DNA of 54,099 nucleotides from Bacteroides caecigallinarum (GTDB lineage Bacteria > Bacteroidota > Bacteroidia > Bacteroidales > Bacteroidaceae): the NCBI RefSeq assembly GCF_016902295.1, contig NZ_JACJLQ010000025.1:1-54099 (forward strand), given 5' to 3'. The notes under the pieces are model-generated. The model saw only the letters and a program-made list of their open reading frames with translations. It searched no databases and was not told where the DNA came from. Each line of letters begins with the position of its first letter. The stretch's first letter is position 1. A program made the translations under genes and the position numbers. Shown here piece by piece: positions 52,586 through 54,099 of the stretch.

Positions 52586-53938
52586 ATGATTAAGACAGCA
52601 CAAGACAAATATAAGATGATGACTACAAAGCCTATCCCGGGACTTATAACATCACTTGCGATACCTACAATAATAAGCATGCTTGTAACATCATTTTATG
52701 TAATGGCTGACACTTACTTCGTAGGACAAATCAACACGCAATCAACGGCTGCCGTAGGAATTTCATTCTCCATAATGGCTATAATACAGGCCTTTGGATT
52801 CTTTTTCGGTCATGGCTCCGGAAATTATATTTCACGCAAACTTGGAGCAAAGGACTATGACAACGCCGAAAAAATGGCATCCACAGGATTCTTCTATGCT
52901 TTTTCGTTCGGTATAATCATTGCCATAATAGGCAATCTGTTTCTCACACCAATCTGTATATTATTAGGTTCGACAGAAACCATCCTGCCTTACGCCGAAA
53001 ATTATTTGGGAATAATACTGCTTGGAGCCCCTTTTATGGCATCTTCGCTTGTACTTAACAACCAAATGCGTTTCCAGGGGAATGCCGTATATGCAATGAT
53101 AGGTATTATCATTGGTGCCATAATAAATATAGGACTCGACCCCCTACTGATATTTGTTTTCGACATGGGTGTTTCAGGTGCGGCATTATCAACCATCATC
53201 AGCCAGTTCTGCAGCTTCCTCGTGCTGATATACATGGACAGCAAAGGAACAAACATAAAAATCAAATTCAAGAATTTCACACCGACATTCTCATATCTTA
53301 AGGAAATAACATACGGCGGCATTCCTTCGCTGAGCCGACAAGGGTTGGTGAGTCTTTCCACTATAATGCTAAACGTAGCAGCAGGAGCATACGGAGACGC
53401 GGCTATCGCAGGAATGTCAATAGTTACACGTATATGTATGTTCATAAACTCATTCGTCATAGGCTTCGGCCAGGGTTTCCAGCCTGTATGCGGATTCAAC
53501 TATGGAGCCGGACTCTACAGAAGAGTACGTGAAGGATTTTATTATAGTGTAAAAACCGGGGTAATTTTCCTTACCGTCTGCGCTATAATAGGATATATAT
53601 TTGCCCCTGAAATCGTGTCATGGTTCCGTAAAGACGATGCCGAGGTAATAGCAATCGGAGCAAGAGCTTTACGCTGGCAGCTCATAACATTGCCTTTGGG
53701 AGCCTGGGTAATTCTATGCAACATGATGCTCCAGACTATAAGAATACCAGCCAGAGCGCTTATATTGTCTTCAGCGAGACAAGGATTATTCTTCATTCCA
53801 CTGATAATAATACTTCCATATTTCTTAGGCCTTCAAGGAGTAGAAATGTGTCAGGCCGTATCAGATTTCTGCTCATTTATCCTTGCCTTCCCGCTTACCG
53901 TACCTGTTTTGAAAAGATTCAGGACGGACAAAGTCTGA
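52586..53938 (+). CDS. MATE family efflux transporter
   Basis: A 450-residue inner membrane exporter with 12 predicted transmembrane segments in two six-helix halves. The first half carries IPTIISMLVTSFYVMADTYFVGQ and GHGSGNYISRKLGA, and the second half NSFVIGFGQGFQPVCGFNYGAG. MATE proteins expel cationic drugs or metabolites using Na+ or H+ gradients. The DinF/NorM-like pattern does not define a substrate. It is a single gene, convergent with tRNA-Lys. Confidence 0.95.
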   Translation: MIKTAQDKYKMMTTKPIPGLITSLAIPTIISMLVTSFYVMADTYFVGQINTQSTAAVGISFSIMAIIQAFGFFFGHGSGNYISRKLGAKDYDNAEKMASTGFFYAFSFGIIIAIIGNLFLTPICILLGSTETILPYAENYLGIILLGAPFMASSLVLNNQMRFQGNAVYAMIGIIIGAIINIGLDPLLIFVFDMGVSGAALSTIISQFCSFLVLIYMDSKGTNIKIKFKNFTPTFSYLKEITYGGIPSLSRQGLVSLSTIMLNVAAGAYGDAAIAGMSIVTRICMFINSFVIGFGQGFQPVCGFNYGAGLYRRVREGFYYSVKTGVIFLTVCAIIGYIFAPEIVSWFRKDDAEVIAIGARALRWQLITLPLGAWVILCNMMLQTIRIPARALILSSARQGLFFIPLIIILPYFLGLQGVEMCQAVSDFCSFILAFPLTVPVLKRFRTDKV

Positions 53939-53953
53939 CCCATTTACGAAAAA

Positions 53954-53982
53954 AAGCGACTATCTTTTTGAGATAATCGCTT
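53954..53982 (-). terminator. tRNA-Lys terminator
   Basis: On the minus strand AAGCGATTATCT pairs with AGATAGTCGCTT (12 bp, one G-U pair; 53971-53982 with 53954-53965). A TTTTTTT run follows. It can also stop transcription from the convergent MATE gene, though the U tract on that side is weaker. Confidence 0.88.
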
Positions 53983-53993
53983 GATTTTCTGAG

Positions 53994-54066
53994 TGATCCG
54001 CTTGGGGCTCGAACCCAAGACCCCAACATTAAAAGTGTTGTGCTCTACCTGCTGAGCTAGCGAATC
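53994..54066 (-). tRNA. tRNA-Lys (anticodon TTT)
   Basis: On the minus strand the acceptor GATTCGC pairs with GCGGATC and the discriminator is A. The D arm carries AGCTCAGCAGGTAGAGC. The anticodon arm CAACA-CTTTTAA-TGTTG gives TTT, and the T arm reads TTGGGTTCGAGCCCCAA. The gene is 73 nt with no encoded CCA. Its promoter lies outside the window. Confidence 0.96.
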
Positions 54067-54099
54067 AATCCTATATGCTATCGTTGTTTCTCGATTGCG

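Overview
The window is chromosomal DNA of a gut-type Bacteroidales, close to Bacteroides, Phocaeicola or Prevotella. Three things point there. Promoters repeatedly match the Bacteroidetes -33/-7 pattern (TTTG, 19-20 bp, TAnnTTTG). Shine-Dalgarno sequences are scarce. The gene families are typical of the group: a GPH-type sugar symporter with GH10/GH43/GH67/GH8 enzymes, DUF5683, an MltD-like enzyme, an outer-membrane beta-barrel receptor, DUF2807, and an ISAon1-type transposase. The species cannot be named from the sequence alone.

Layout. 1-1092 is the right part of an ISAon1/ISL3-like insertion sequence. It is followed by a minus-strand tRNA-Pro/tRNA-Leu unit, a histidine phosphatase and pyrH. 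2964-5804 (minus) is a tight three-gene operon: a steroid 5-alpha-reductase-like membrane protein, an Old Yellow Enzyme-type flavin reductase and a short-chain dehydrogenase. This is the gene set described in gut Bacteroidales for 3-oxo-delta4 bile acid or steroid reduction, and it is the most biologically striking content here. 6107-8209 holds lpxB and surE. 8561-14631 (plus) is parA, parB, a DUF5683 protein, an MltD-like lytic transglycosylase and a bifunctional (p)ppGpp enzyme. merR and an M23 peptidase are divergent from alaS.

18812-30157 (minus) is an 11.3-kb xylan-oligosaccharide locus: SGNH/sialate-O-acetylesterase-type esterase, GPH symporter, GH10 xylanase, GH43, GH67 alpha-glucuronidase, a GH43-CBM6-GH8 fusion and a lipoprotein GH43. 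Together these would deacetylate, deglucuronidate, debranch and depolymerise glucurono-arabinoxylan fragments and import the products. No SusC/SusD pair and no regulator gene lie in the window, so polymer capture and sensing must be encoded elsewhere. Helically phased GTTAC boxes lie upstream of both the first gene and the GH43-GH8 gene.

30315-36396 (minus) holds recG-ispD-DJ-1/PfpI, tonB-exbD-exbB and pdxJ, divergent from nadK. A GH127 beta-L-arabinofuranosidase (minus) is divergent from 40083-45441 (plus), an ABC transporter-GntR-DUF2807-outer membrane receptor cluster. A near-ideal YtrA-type operator sits at that cluster's promoter. rmuC follows, then U32 peptidase/metA and FKBP/glyS on the minus strand, a MATE exporter, and a tRNA-Lys at the right edge.

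The intergenic DNA is unusual. Two four-copy arrays of exactly 22-bp palindrome-containing units, unrelated in sequence, lie at 5911-5998 and 47105-47192. Four TTTAAA boxes at exact 11-bp spacing fill the loop of the lpxB terminator. Many gaps are filled by degenerate 7-10 bp direct repeats of three recurring types, often arranged as long inverted repeats.
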